From CAILHX01 sp964511385 (GTDB taxonomy: Bacteria; Pseudomonadota; Gammaproteobacteria; Burkholderiales; Methylophilaceae): a DNA stretch of 64,000 bases. Under the pieces are notes generated by a model. It worked only from the letters and a program-made list of their open reading frames with translations, ran no database searches and had not been told where the DNA came from. Within the stretch, counting starts at the first letter, position 1; each line of letters opens with the position of its first letter. The DNA lies in the NCBI GenBank assembly GCA_964511385.1, contig CAZEFE010000001.1, positions 62,001 through 126,000 of the forward strand, in the 5' to 3' direction. Made by a program: the position numbers and the translations under genes. Positions 16,993 through 28,600 of the stretch are shown here, one piece after another.

Positions 16993-17665
16993 AATTGTCG
17001 TCGAACAGGGCGAACGGCGGAGCGCGGCCCACCAGCGTTTCGATCAGCATCAGCTCGTCATCGGAGTGGTTGATGAAGCCTGCCGGCAGGATTTCACCGT
17101 TGCCGGTGACATATTTGGGCGCATCGTGATGTTTGGAGGTCACGGTTTCCGTCGTCCCGTTGTTTGATTTGATCTCGGTGGTGCCATAACAGGTACAGAC
17201 ATAGGATATGTCGGGCTGCGCCTCTGTATATACGCCGGTGCCGCGAATGCCGATGGCGGCGGTGGGCGTGGTGATCTGGTGGCGGCTTTTGCCAAAAACC
17301 GAGAGCAATGCCCCGGTGACCAGCCGGAGCCCGCCGACCAGCCCGCCATCCGCCGTCAGGTGCAGTTCGCTATTGGCGCGTAGCATGAAGGCATCGTGTC
17401 CCACCACAAAAATGGCCTGGCTGCCGGCACCGGTTTGCAGGATGTCGTCGGGGCGGATCAGCGTGTCTTCATCGGCTGTCTGGTTGTTGACCAGCAGCGT
17501 GCCTTGCAGGCGGTAGATGGATTTGCCCGGAGGCATCTGCCGCGGCACCTGCCCGGCGCGGGCCAGCGGGGATGCGGCAAACATGCCGGCAGCCAGCAGC
17601 TTCAGCAGAAATTCGCGGCGCGATTCGGTGTAATGGTCATCAAGATCATGTGGCGGCCTTGCCAT
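16970..17665 (-). CDS. FecR-domain protein with Tat signal peptide
   Basis: The 231-residue protein starts at the ATG at 17665, with AAAGGAAAG upstream. Near its N-terminus is a twin-arginine signal, SRREFLLKLLAAG, followed by a hydrophobic stretch ending ASPLARA. The mature part contains a FecR-type beta domain: LIRPDDILQTGAGSQAIFVV, then LVTGALLSVFG and TPTAAIGIRGTGVY. These proteins are periplasmic or surface regulators and ligand binders. It lies upstream of the GT41 gene and 50 nt from a stub of an outer-membrane-protein gene on the other strand. Confidence 0.85.
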   Translation of the reverse strand: MARPPHDLDDHYTESRREFLLKLLAAGMFAASPLARAGQVPRQMPPGKSIYRLQGTLLVNNQTADEDTLIRPDDILQTGAGSQAIFVVGHDAFMLRANSELHLTADGGLVGGLRLVTGALLSVFGKSRHQITTPTAAIGIRGTGVYTEAQPDISYVCTCYGTTEIKSNNGTTETVTSKHHDAPKYVTGNGEILPAGFINHSDDELMLIETLVGRAPPFALFDDNYGGPKRY

Positions 17666-17695
17666 GATGCTTTCCTTTGCCTCCGGTGCAACAGC

Positions 17696-17771
17696 CTGCA
17701 TTAGAATACAGGCGATGTCACACTTCAAGCGCAATTTCATGATGCTGCCGGCGTTGTTCGGCGCTGGGGCG
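17696..17771. repeat. Left copy of a 76-nt duplication flanking the CDI block
   Basis: The 76 nt match 31408-31483: the first 46 are identical and about four mismatches follow. The duplicated piece carries the leader and first codons of the outer-membrane-protein gene whose intact copy starts at 31427. Between the copies lies the 13.6-kb CDI block. Confidence 0.9.
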
Positions 17772-17807
17772 ACTTACCGTACCATGGCTCGAAACCGGGG
17801 TGGGTAA
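17715..17807 (+). pseudogene. Stub of the outer-membrane-protein gene (5' end only)
   Basis: Reading from the ATG at 17715 gives MSHFKRNFMMLPALFGAGAT and then unrelated residues to a stop at 17805. The first nineteen residues match the signal peptide of the intact gene at 31427 with two changes. This is the truncated end left when the duplication bordering the CDI block arose. Confidence 0.75.
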
Positions 17808-17897
17808 AGTGGCCTTTCCCCAAGGGGCGCAAAAGCTGTGGTCATTCCTCCGAGAACCAATACGCTGTAAAAATTGGCTAATAGAAACAGTATCATT

Positions 17898-17924
17898 TAA
17901 CTGATAATATTCCCATATCAGTTA
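17898..17924. promoter_or_regulatory. Inverted repeat upstream of cdiB
   Basis: TAACTGATA (17898-17906) and TATCAGTTA (17916-17924) form a perfect 9-bp inverted repeat with a 9-nt centre, ending 27 nt before the cdiB start. Its position suits an operator, but no matching regulator is identified. Confidence 0.4.
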
Positions 17925-17951
17925 TGGTTTTTATGCTTAAAAATAACAACA

Positions 17952-19658
17952 ATGAAATATTTACCAACCTTAGGGTTGATATTTCTATTTGGCTTTGTTT
18001 CTGGGGTATATGCTCAGACAACGACCGAAAGTGAAGAGCAGCGCCAACAAGATCGGCGTGCTGCCGAATCGCGCGCGGCGCAACAAAATGCCCCTGATGT
18101 CAGGTTGCCGTCACCAGCCGTCATAGATGAGCAGCTTCTGGGGACCTCCCTGCCTGAAGAACCTGTCTGCTTCAAGGTAGACCACCTTGAACTGAATCTG
18201 CCGGATTCAGTCTCCCCGCAACAAAAGCAACACTTCGATACTTTCAGCTTCGTACAGGATGACCTCAACCGGTACCAAGGCCGCTGTGTCGGCAAAGAAG
18301 GCATCAACCTCCTGCTCAAGCGCGTTACCGCGCACATCATCGCCAAAGGTTACTCGACAACCCGCGTGGGGGTTCCTGAGCAGGATTTATCCAGCGGCAG
18401 ATTAAACATCGTCATCGTGCCCGGCATTATCCGAACCATACGTTTTGCCGACGACGCCCTGCGCGGCACCTGGAAAACCGCCTTTCCGGCCAGGGCGGGC
18501 GATGTGCTCAACCTGCGCGATCTGGAGCAGGGCCTGGAGCAAATGAAGCGCGTCGCCAGCCAGGACGTGAACATGCAGCTCGAACCGGGAGCCTTGCCCG
18601 GCGAAACCGACGTGGTGATTGCCATCAAACGTAGCTCACCATGGAAACTTACCTTCTCACTGGATGATTCCGGGACCAGCGGCACCGGCAAACGCCAGGC
18701 CGGAATCAACCTGGCGCTGGACAACCCGCTGGGATTAAACGATCTGTTTAATATCGGCTTCAGCGCAGATGGCGACCGGCAAGCCGGAGCGCACGGCACC
18801 AACGGCAAAAACATCTATTACTCCATCCCCATGGGTTACTGGACGTTCAGCGCTTCCGGCAGCCAGTACGAATACCACCAGATGATTGCCGGGAATAACC
18901 AGAACTTTGTCTCCAGCGGTAAATCCGGCAATGCCGAAATAAAAATCCAGCGCCTGTTCTACCGCGACCAGAACCAGAAACTCAGCCTGCAATTCCGCAC
19001 CGGCAAGCGCACCAGCCACAGTTATATCGACGACACGGAAATTGCCGTGCAACGCCGCAAAGTTAGCTTTGCCGAAGTGGCGATTCTGGATCGCATTTAT
19101 CTAGGCCAGGCGCAAATTGACCTATCGTTTGCCGAGCGGCGCGGCGTTCACTGGTTTGGCGCGATGGATGATGTTGCCAGCCGTCAGCCGGACGACCCAA
19201 CTTACTTCTATCGTTTACACACGCTGGATATAAGCCTGGCATGGCCGTTCAAGCTGGGTGGCTTTCCACTCAAATACAACGGCGTGCTGCACGGCCAAAC
19301 CACCAACAGCCCGCTCTACGCCGCAGAACAAATCAGCATAGGCAACCGCTACACCATTCGCGGGTTTGATGGCGAACAATCGCTTTCAGCAGAAAAAGGC
19401 TACTACTGGCGCAACGAATTGGAAACCCCGCTGGGCAACTCCGGGCAGGCCGCCTATGCGGCATTCGATACCGGCTACCTCTACGGCCCAAATGTTGCCA
19501 ACCTGGCCGGAGATCATTTAAGCGGAGCCGCGCTCGGAGTACGCGGCGGCAAATGGGGGTTCAACTACGACCTCTTTGCCGGATGGGCCGTCACCAAACC
19601 GGAACACTATCGTACGGCTGTGCCTGCCTTTGGTTTCAGCCTCAGTTATCAACTTTAA
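17952..19658 (+). CDS. cdiB: Two-partner-secretion outer-membrane transporter CdiB (ShlB/FhaC family)
   Basis: CdiB-type proteins are outer-membrane beta-barrels that export a large TpsA partner. The 568-residue product has a signal peptide (MKYLPTLGLIFLFGFVSGVYAQ), a charged linker and a POTRA region from about residue 75 (CFKVDHLELNLPD, then RCVGKEGINLLLKRVTAHI, AKGYSTTRVGVPEQDLSSG). A 16-strand barrel ending in phenylalanine/leucine-rich strands (FGFSLSYQL) follows. The barrel motif NRYTIRGFDGEQSL is the TpsB signature. It lies 31 nt upstream of cdiA. Confidence 0.93.
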   Translation: MKYLPTLGLIFLFGFVSGVYAQTTTESEEQRQQDRRAAESRAAQQNAPDVRLPSPAVIDEQLLGTSLPEEPVCFKVDHLELNLPDSVSPQQKQHFDTFSFVQDDLNRYQGRCVGKEGINLLLKRVTAHIIAKGYSTTRVGVPEQDLSSGRLNIVIVPGIIRTIRFADDALRGTWKTAFPARAGDVLNLRDLEQGLEQMKRVASQDVNMQLEPGALPGETDVVIAIKRSSPWKLTFSLDDSGTSGTGKRQAGINLALDNPLGLNDLFNIGFSADGDRQAGAHGTNGKNIYYSIPMGYWTFSASGSQYEYHQMIAGNNQNFVSSGKSGNAEIKIQRLFYRDQNQKLSLQFRTGKRTSHSYIDDTEIAVQRRKVSFAEVAILDRIYLGQAQIDLSFAERRGVHWFGAMDDVASRQPDDPTYFYRLHTLDISLAWPFKLGGFPLKYNGVLHGQTTNSPLYAAEQISIGNRYTIRGFDGEQSLSAEKGYYWRNELETPLGNSGQAAYAAFDTGYLYGPNVANLAGDHLSGAALGVRGGKWGFNYDLFAGWAVTKPEHYRTAVPAFGFSLSYQL

Positions 19659-19689
19659 CCATGCCCCAGCCACAGCCGAGGAAACGCCC

Positions 19690-22600
19690 ATGAATACGCC
19701 ATCGACAGCCCGCCGCCTCGTTGCCAGCGTCACCCTGCTCAGCTTCACCCTGCAGCCGTTTGCGGCACTGGCGGCAGGCGTGGTGGCCGACCCTGGCGCG
19801 GGGCCGCGCAAGCCATTGGTGGACACCACCGCCAACGGCCTGCCGCTGGTACAAATCACCACCCCCAGCGCCGCCGGTGTATCGCACAACCAATACAGCC
19901 AATACAACGTTGATTCTCGCGGTGTCATCCTCAACAACGCGCGCACCCTCACGCAAACCCAACAAGGCGGCTATGTGGATGGCAACCCCAACCTGACTGG
20001 AAGTTCGGCACGGGTGATTTTGAATGAAGTCACCAGCAGTAACCCCAGCCTGTTGCAGGGTTACACCGAAGTCGCCGGTAGTCGTGCTGAGGTGATTATC
20101 GCCAACCCCAACGGCATCACCTGTAATGGTTGCGGCTTCATCAACACCAGCCGTGGCGTGCTCACCACCGGCGTTCCTGTGTTCGGCGGTTCCGGTTCGC
20201 TGGATGCGTTTCGCGTCACGGGCGGCAATATTGCCATCGGCAGCCTGGGGTTGAACGCCGCCAATACCGACCAACTGGATCTGATCACCCGTTCCGTGGT
20301 GGCCAACGGCCAACTCTGGGCCAAGCAGTTGAATGTGGTTACCGGTGCCAACCAGGTGGGTTATGCCGATTTGGCAACGCAGGCCATTACCGGGAACGGT
20401 GCCGCGCCTGCGGTGAGCATCGACGTGGCCCTGTTGGGCGGCATGTATGCCAACAAGATACGGCTAGTGGGTACGGAGGCTGGCGTAGGCGTGGTGTCAT
20501 TAGGCACCATCGCCGCCCAGGCCGGGGATTTGACCCTGGATGCCAAAGGCCGCATTACTCTGAACGGCAACACCAATGCCACCGGCAATCTCTCAATCAA
20601 CACCCAGGATAGCCTTACCAACACCGCCACCCTGTATGGGCAAGGCAATGTCAGCATCACCGCCACGCAGGGCATCACCAACAGCAACATCCTGGCGGCA
20701 GGCAATGATCTGTCCATCACCGCCGCCAACCTCGCTTCCAATGGCGTATTGGCTAGCGGATTAAACCCGGACGGCAGCTTAGGCGCCCACGGCAACCTGA
20801 CGGTCGCCACCACCGGCAGCATCACTGCCTTGGGGCAAAATCTGGCGGGCGGGAATTTGAGCCTGAGCGGCAGCAGCATTGACCTTTCCAACACCCAGAC
20901 CGCCGCCAATGGCAACGTCACACTCACCAGCACAGGCAACATCAACCACGGCAACAGCGATCTTGTGGCTGGCGGCGCGTTAAGCCTGACGGCCAGCGGC
21001 AGCGTGGTGAACGATGCCGCCAACATCACCGCGGCGCAGTTGAGCCTGAATGCCGCAAGCCTGAGCAACATCGGCGGCAGCTTGAGCCAAAGCGGCACCG
21101 GCAATACCGCGCTTACCCTCACCGGTGCGCTGGATAACACACACGGCAATATTGACACTAATGGGCAAGCGCTCAACATTCAATCCGCCAGCCTCACCAA
21201 CACCCAAGGCAACATCAGCCATGCGGGCAGCGGTTTGCTGACTGTGACCACCGGCAACCTGACCAACACCCAGGGCAAGCTCATCAGCAACGGCAGCGCC
21301 AGCCTCACCACCGCTCTGCTCGATAACAGCAGCGGCCTGCTTTCAACCGGCGCCAGCGCCACCATCAACGCCAGTGGCGGCCTGGTCAATAGCGCCGGTG
21401 TGGTGCAATCCGGCGGGCAACTAAACTTAAACGCGGCCTCGGTGGATAACAGCGCCGGGCGCATTGTTGCACTGGGTAACACCGGTTTAACCCTGACCAC
21501 CACCGGCAGCGTGACCAACACCACCGGCACCACCGCCAGCAATGAATTGGGCGGCGTGATCGGCGGTAATGGCGATGTCACGCTGAATGTAGGCAGCCTG
21601 GTCAACACCGGCAGCATCAGCGCCAACCAGAACCTTACCCTCACCGCCACAGGCGCACTCAACAACGCCAACGGCGCCATCAATGCCGCCCAGGCCGCAA
21701 ACTTGACGGCCAGCCAGATTGATAACAGCCATGCCACCATCAGTGCCGCCCAGATCACGCTCACGACAACGGTCGGGGGCCTGAACAACACCGGCGGCAA
21801 CATCACCCAGGCTGGCGCTGCCGCCACCGCACTCAGCATCACCGGCGCGCTGGATAACACTCATGGAAACCTTGCCACCAACGGACAGACACTGACGATC
21901 CAATCCAGCGGCTTTGATAATACCCAGGGACAAGTCACGCATGCCGGAACCGGGCTGTTCACGCTGAATACCGGAAACCTGACGAACCACAGCGGAAACA
22001 TGGTGACGAACGGTAGCACGAATATCCATGCCCAGGCGCTGGACAACAGCAGCGGTTCGCTGGTGGTAGCGGGCAGCACCGGCATCACCGCCACTCAGGC
22101 ACTCGATAACAGCGCCGGCAATCTGCAAGCCGGTGGCCAACTCACCCTGTCTGCCGCATCCGTCAACAACAGCGCCGGGCGCATTGTTTCACTGGGCACG
22201 CAGGGCTTGAGCCTGACCACGGCAGGCAGCGTGACCAATACCACCGGCACCACCACCAGCAATGAATTGGGCGGCGTGATCGGCGGTAATGGCGATGTCA
22301 CCCTGAATGTCGGCAGCCTGGCCAACACCGGCAGCCTCAGCGCCAACCAGAACCTTACCCTCACCGCCACAGGCGCACTCAACAACGCCAACGGTGCCAT
22401 CAACGCAGCCCAGGCCGCAAACTTGACGGCCAGCCAGATCGACAACAGCCATGCCACTATCAGTGCAGACCAGATCACGCTCACCACCACCGCCGGGGGC
22501 CTCAACAACACCGGCGGCAACATCACCCAAACCGGCGCTGCCGCCACCGCGTTCAGCATCGCCGGCGCGCTGGACAACACGCAGGGCGACATCGGCACCA

Positions 22601-25600
22601 ATGCCGGCAACTTCACCCTGCAATCCGCCAGCGTCATCAACGCCCAAGGTAACATCAGCCATGCCGGTAGCGGCAGCTTGGAGCTGACCACCGGCGCTTT
22701 AAGCAATAGCAATGGCAGCATTGCCACCAACGGCACCGCCACGCTTGCCGCCAGTAGCATCACCAACCAGCATGGCAGCGTATCGGCGCAAGGCGGCGCC
22801 ACGCTGAACAGCAGCGGCACTGTGGACAATGCCAATGGTTATCTCGGTGCAGACAGTCTGCACATCACCGCCGCTACCCAAACCAGCAATGCCGGTGGCA
22901 CGATAGAGGCCAACCACGCTGTCAGCCTCAATGCACAACGCTTGGATAACACGGGCGGCGTTGTCAAGACGCTGGGCAACTCGGCATTGACGGTGACGAC
23001 ATCGCAGGATGTTGCCAACAACACTGGCTTCATCGGCGGTAACGGCACGCTGGGAATCACCGCAGGCAGTATTGATAACACCGGCGGCAATGTTTACGCC
23101 AAGGATCAACTCAACCTCACCAGTGCAGGCCAGGTCAACAACCACAACGGGGCGATCAGGACCGATGCCGATCTCAATCTGACCGCCACAGGAGCGCTGA
23201 ACAATACGCAAGGGGTGATCGAAGCCAACGGCAGCGGGAGCAGTCTCAGTCTCAATACCGGCAGCATCGACAACAGTGGTGGCCGTATCGCCAATAGCGG
23301 CAGCGCTGCCACTACCATCAACGGCGGCAGTCAGATCAGCAATAGCAACGCCGCCGCCGTCAGCGGCAGAGGCGTGATAGGCGGTAATGCCGACGTAAGC
23401 CTGACTGCCAACAACATCAGCAATACCCAAGGCGCAAAATTGATCTCGGGGCATGACCTCACCATCAACGCCACGACTGGTCTCAACAATACCGGTGGCA
23501 GCGCCTACGCTGTGCGCGACCTCGGCCTCACCCAAAGCACCACTGCGGTAGACAATTCCGGCGGCACATTGAGTGCCGGACGCGATCTCAACCTCAAAGC
23601 CGCCAGCTTTACCAACATCGGCGGCAAGCTGCTGACCGACCGCGATTTGAAACTGCAAGCCAATACGCTCAACGGCATCGGCCAGATGCTGGCTGCGCGC
23701 GATGTCGCGCTCAACCTGCAAGGCAATGCCACCGGTGAAAGCGCCGCACACATCAAGGCCGACCGCGATGTGGCGTTGAGCTTAAGCGGCAGTTTCAGCA
23801 ACCAGGGCAAGCTGGAAGCCGTCAATCAACTTATGCTTACTGCCGCCAGCATCAATAACCAAAGCGGCGCCAGCATGAATGCCGACCAGACCGTGCTGAC
23901 GACCAGCGGCGCCCTAACCAACGCCGGCAGCATCAGCGGCAACACCGTCACCACCACCAGCAATGCCTTCACCAACACCGGCAGCGTGATCGGCGATGCG
24001 GTGAGTATCACCAGCAACAGCCTGAGTAATAGCGGCAGCGCCGCCATCATCGCGGCCACCAGCGGTGTGAACCTTTATGTCAGCAACAGTTTAAGCAACC
24101 TGGATGGCGCGACCATTTACAGTTTGGGCGACATGCTGATTGCCGCCGATGCGCAGCACGCTAAAACCGCTTCCATCCTCAACAGTTCCGCCACCATCCA
24201 GGCCGATCACGACCTGGCGATATATGCCACCGACCTCACCAACCAGAAAACCACGTTTGCCACGGCGTTGCAGCAGGTTTCCAGCACGCCGTATGAAATC
24301 GACTACCTGCCTAACTATGTGGCCATCTGGCAACAGTATTTCCCCTACATCAACAACAAATACATCATTACCCACGTCAACGAGATCGGCACCATCACCC
24401 AGAACGAATCCGTCGCCGTTCAGGATTCCGCCGCCGGGCAGATACTCGCCGGCAACAACATGGGGCTGGATGTTGGCGGCACCTTGACCAACCAGTACTC
24501 CGCCATCCTGGCCGGAGCCAATATGGCGCTGAATGCGGGCACGCTGAATAACGTAGCCCAGCAAAAAGAAGTGCAGGTGATTAAATCCGGCTATTACGTC
24601 GGCTATGCCTATAAGCCCAGCAGCGGTTCTTGCGGCAATAACTCCTGCCCGCAGGTGGGGTATTTCCCCACCGAAGAGACGGTGAACTACGTCGCCTGGC
24701 CGGAAGCCAGCGGCGTGATTGCCGCCAACCAGAGCGTGAGCGTGAATGCCGTCAGCATCAACAACCAGAATGTCACCGCATCCGGCGCGCCGGTGGGCAA
24801 CGCCGCCACACTGGGCGCGGGGCAGGCCGGTGGTTTGAACGGCAACCTGAATAACGGTTCGGTCGCCACTGTGTCCGCTTCGGCCACCACGCAAACCACG
24901 GGTAACAACGTCAATGCGCCCACCGCCAGCAGCGCAACCGGCACCCAAACCACCGCTAACCATGTCACCGCCGCACCAGCCGGGGTCGGCACGCTGCCGG
25001 GATCGCTCCCCACCAGCGGGCTTTACCATACGCAACCCGCCCCCAACCAGCAATACCTGGTAGAGACCAACCCCCGTTTCACCAACTACAACAGCTTTAT
25101 CTCCAGCGACTACATGCTAAGCCGTTTGAGCCTGGACCCGCAGCGCGTGCAGAAGCGCCTGGGCGATGGCTTTTATGAACAAAAACTCGTCCTTGACCAA
25201 GTTGCCCAACTGACCGGCAGACGCTACCTGGGCAACAACACCGACGGCCAGCAGCAGTTCCAGGCATTGATGGAATCCGGCGTGGCGGAAGCCAACGCCC
25301 TGCACCTGACTCCAGGCATTGCCTTGACCGATGCGCAGATAGCCAATCTCACGCACGATATCGTGTGGATGGAAGAAGAAACGGTAACGCTGCCCGATGG
25401 CGGCAGCACCGTGGTGCTAGCCCCCAAGGTATACCTGACCCGCTTGCATGCGGAAGACCTAACCCCCAGCGGCGCCGTGATTGCCGCCAATGAGATTGAC
25501 CTGGTGGCGCACGATACGTTGAGCAATAGCGGCACCATACAAAGCACGGGCCGCATGAAGCTGGCCGCCAATGACATCAGCAATGTGGGCGGCACCATCA

Positions 25601-28600
25601 GGAGCGATGCCGGACTAAGCTTAAGCGCCACGCGCGATGTACTGAACCAATCCGGCAGTATTAGCGGCAAGAGCGTAACCTTGACCGCCGGGCGCGATAT
25701 CAGCAACACCACCGCCACCCAGGCGATTAGCAATAACACGCTGGTTTCGCAGCGCGGCAGTATTGGCAGCACCGGTGGCGATTTAACCGTTGCCGCCGGG
25801 CGCGACTTGACGATGAATGCCGCCAGTATCAGCGCCACCGGCAATGCCGCATTGAGCGCCGGGCAGAATATTGCGGTGGGGACGGAAATCAGCACCACCC
25901 GCCGTGGCGTGGTGTTTAGCACGACCCAGCTGAGTTCTAATCTCACCGCCACGCAGAACCTGACGCTGCAATCCGGGGCTGATATGCATCTGACCAGTAC
26001 CCAGATCAATGCCGGCAATAACCTGACCGCCATCGCCAATGGCAATTTGACGATAGATGCCGCCAAGAATGTGGATAAGACCGATTACGAGTTTATCCGC
26101 AAACGCAGCCGCAATATCGAGCATAGCGTGGATGAGACGGTGGTGAGTGGCGAGTTGAAGGCCGGTGGCAACGTGACGCTGGCCGCCGTGGCACCCACCC
26201 CACCGGCCGCAGGCAGTGCCAACACGGGCAATAACGTCTCCATCGCCGCCGCCAACATCAGCACCGACACCGGCAAGCTAAGTATCGTCGCCGATGGCAA
26301 TGTGGATTTGACCGTGGCCCATGAGAATGACTCGTCTTATAAGGAGGTATACAACAAGAAGAAAGGCTTCCTCTCCAGCAAGAGTAAGCTGAATATCGAC
26401 CAGAGCCAGAGCGATACCGCGATTGGCAATACGTTGAGCGCCGATAGTATTAGCATCCAGGCCGGGGGTAACCTGACCGCCACCGGCACCAGCGTGGTGG
26501 CAACGAATGCGGTGGATCTGAGTGCTGCCAAGGATGTGACGATCCAGTCTGCCGAGAGCACCGCTTCTGAATCCCATTTGAGCCAGACGAAGAAGTCTGG
26601 GCTGTCGTTTAGCGGCGGCAGTATTGGTATTGGTTCCAGCAAGCTGAATAGCAACGGCAGCCAACAGACCACCACGCAGACCGCCAGCACGATAGGCAGT
26701 TTGAATGGCGATATTTCCATTGCCGCAGGCAAGACGTATAACCAGACGGGCAGCGATTTGCTGACACCGCAAGGCAATATCGATATTACCGCCGGGACGG
26801 TGAATATCAGCGCCGCGCAAGAGACGAGCCGTAGCCAGCAGAGTACGACGTTTAAGCAGAGCGGGCTTTCTATCGGGATTAGTTCGCCGGTGATTAATGC
26901 CGTACAGACGGTGAGCGATATGGCCAAGGCCGCCAAGGAGACCAGCGACCCGCGCATGCAGGCATTGGCTGCCGCCACCGCCGCATTGGCGGCGAAGAAT
27001 GGTTATGACGCCATTATTGCGGGCAATACCGCACAAACCGGCGGGGGCGGACTGCCTGAGTTGGATGCCAACGGCCAAACCACGGCGGAGAACCCGATTA
27101 ACCAGTTGGGCGGCCTGAGTTTGAATATTAGCTTCGGCAGCAGTAAGTCCAGCAGCCAATCCAGCAGCACAGCCACCACCGCCAAAAGCTCCAGCGTGGT
27201 GGCGGGTGGCGATGTATCCATTGCCGCGACCGATGGCGACCTGAATGTGGTCGGCTCAAAGATTAGCGCAGGCCGTGATGCCGTGCTGTCTGCGGCTAAC
27301 CAGGTGAATTTGCTCGCCGCAGCCAATACCAGCAGCAACCAGAGCAGCAATAAGTCTTCCAGCGCCAGTTTCGGCGTGTCGTTGAGTAGTACCGGCGGCC
27401 TGGGGGTGAATGCCGGGGTTTCCAAGGCTAAGGGCAAGAGTAATGGTAGCGATGTGAGCTATACCAATACTACCGTGAGCTCAGGCAGTACGACGGTGAT
27501 TGAGAGCGGTACCGATACGAATATTAAGGGGGCTACCGTTTCTGGCAGACAGGTGATTGCCGATGTGGGCACCAGTGGCAGCGGCAACCTGAATGTCGAG
27601 AGCCTGCAAGATAGCAGCACGTATAACAGTAGCCAGAAGAGCGCTGGGGTGAGTTTGGGTATTACCACCAGCGGTGTGGTGAGCGGCTCGGTGAGTGGCA
27701 GCAAGAGCAATATTAATTCGAATTACCAGAGCGTGACCGAGCAATCAGGGATTAAAGCCGGCGATGGCGGCTTTGAGATTAACGTGAACGGTAATACTGA
27801 TTTGAAGGGCGCAGTGATTGCCTCTACCGACCAGGCGATTAAGGATGACGCTAACCGCCTGACCACCCAGACGCTGACAACGAGCACTGTGGAGAATAAG
27901 GCAGAGTATAGCGCCAGCAGTACCAGCCTGGGCTTGGGCTATAGCACGAGTGGTAGTGGCGTGGGCACCGATAGTAAAGGCAAGCCCACGACCGAACCCA
28001 ATAATGGCCCGGCATTGCCCAGCCTGAATGGGGTGAGCGCCACACCACCCGTGGCAACCAGCGCCGGGGATGAAGCCAGCAGCACGACCCGGAGCGCGAT
28101 TAGCGCAGGCAGCATTACGATTGCCGATAACGCCGCACAAGAAGCGTTGACCGGTAAGGATGCTACTACGACCGTGGCATTGCTGGATCGGGATACCGCG
28201 AATGCAGCGAATCCACTAACGCCGATTTTTACGGAGCAGACGAAGGCGGATATCCAGGCCGGGCAAACGATTATCGGCGCGTTTAGCGGACAGGTCGGCA
28301 CGTTCTTGAGTAATCGGGCGAAGGAAGCCGACCAGAAGACGCAGGCGGCTAAGGATGCAGATGCGACAGCGGATAGTAAACAGTCTGAAGCGGATGCGCT
28401 CCCTGATGGAGAGCAGAAAGCCCAATTGGAACAAGAAATTGCCCAACTCCGGCAAACTGCTATTACCGCCAGACTGGATGCCCAGGCGGTAGAGAGTAAC
28501 TGGGGTGCGGGTGGGACGTATCGCCAACTGCTCACAGCCGCCACGGCGGCGGCCAGCGGCAACATTACCGGTAGCAGCGGGGAATGGCTGCAAAGCACGC

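Noticed and set aside
21061..22750. Regular repeats considered as a CRISPR array
   Set aside because: The period is 720 bp, lies in frame inside cdiA and lacks short identical repeats with unique spacers.
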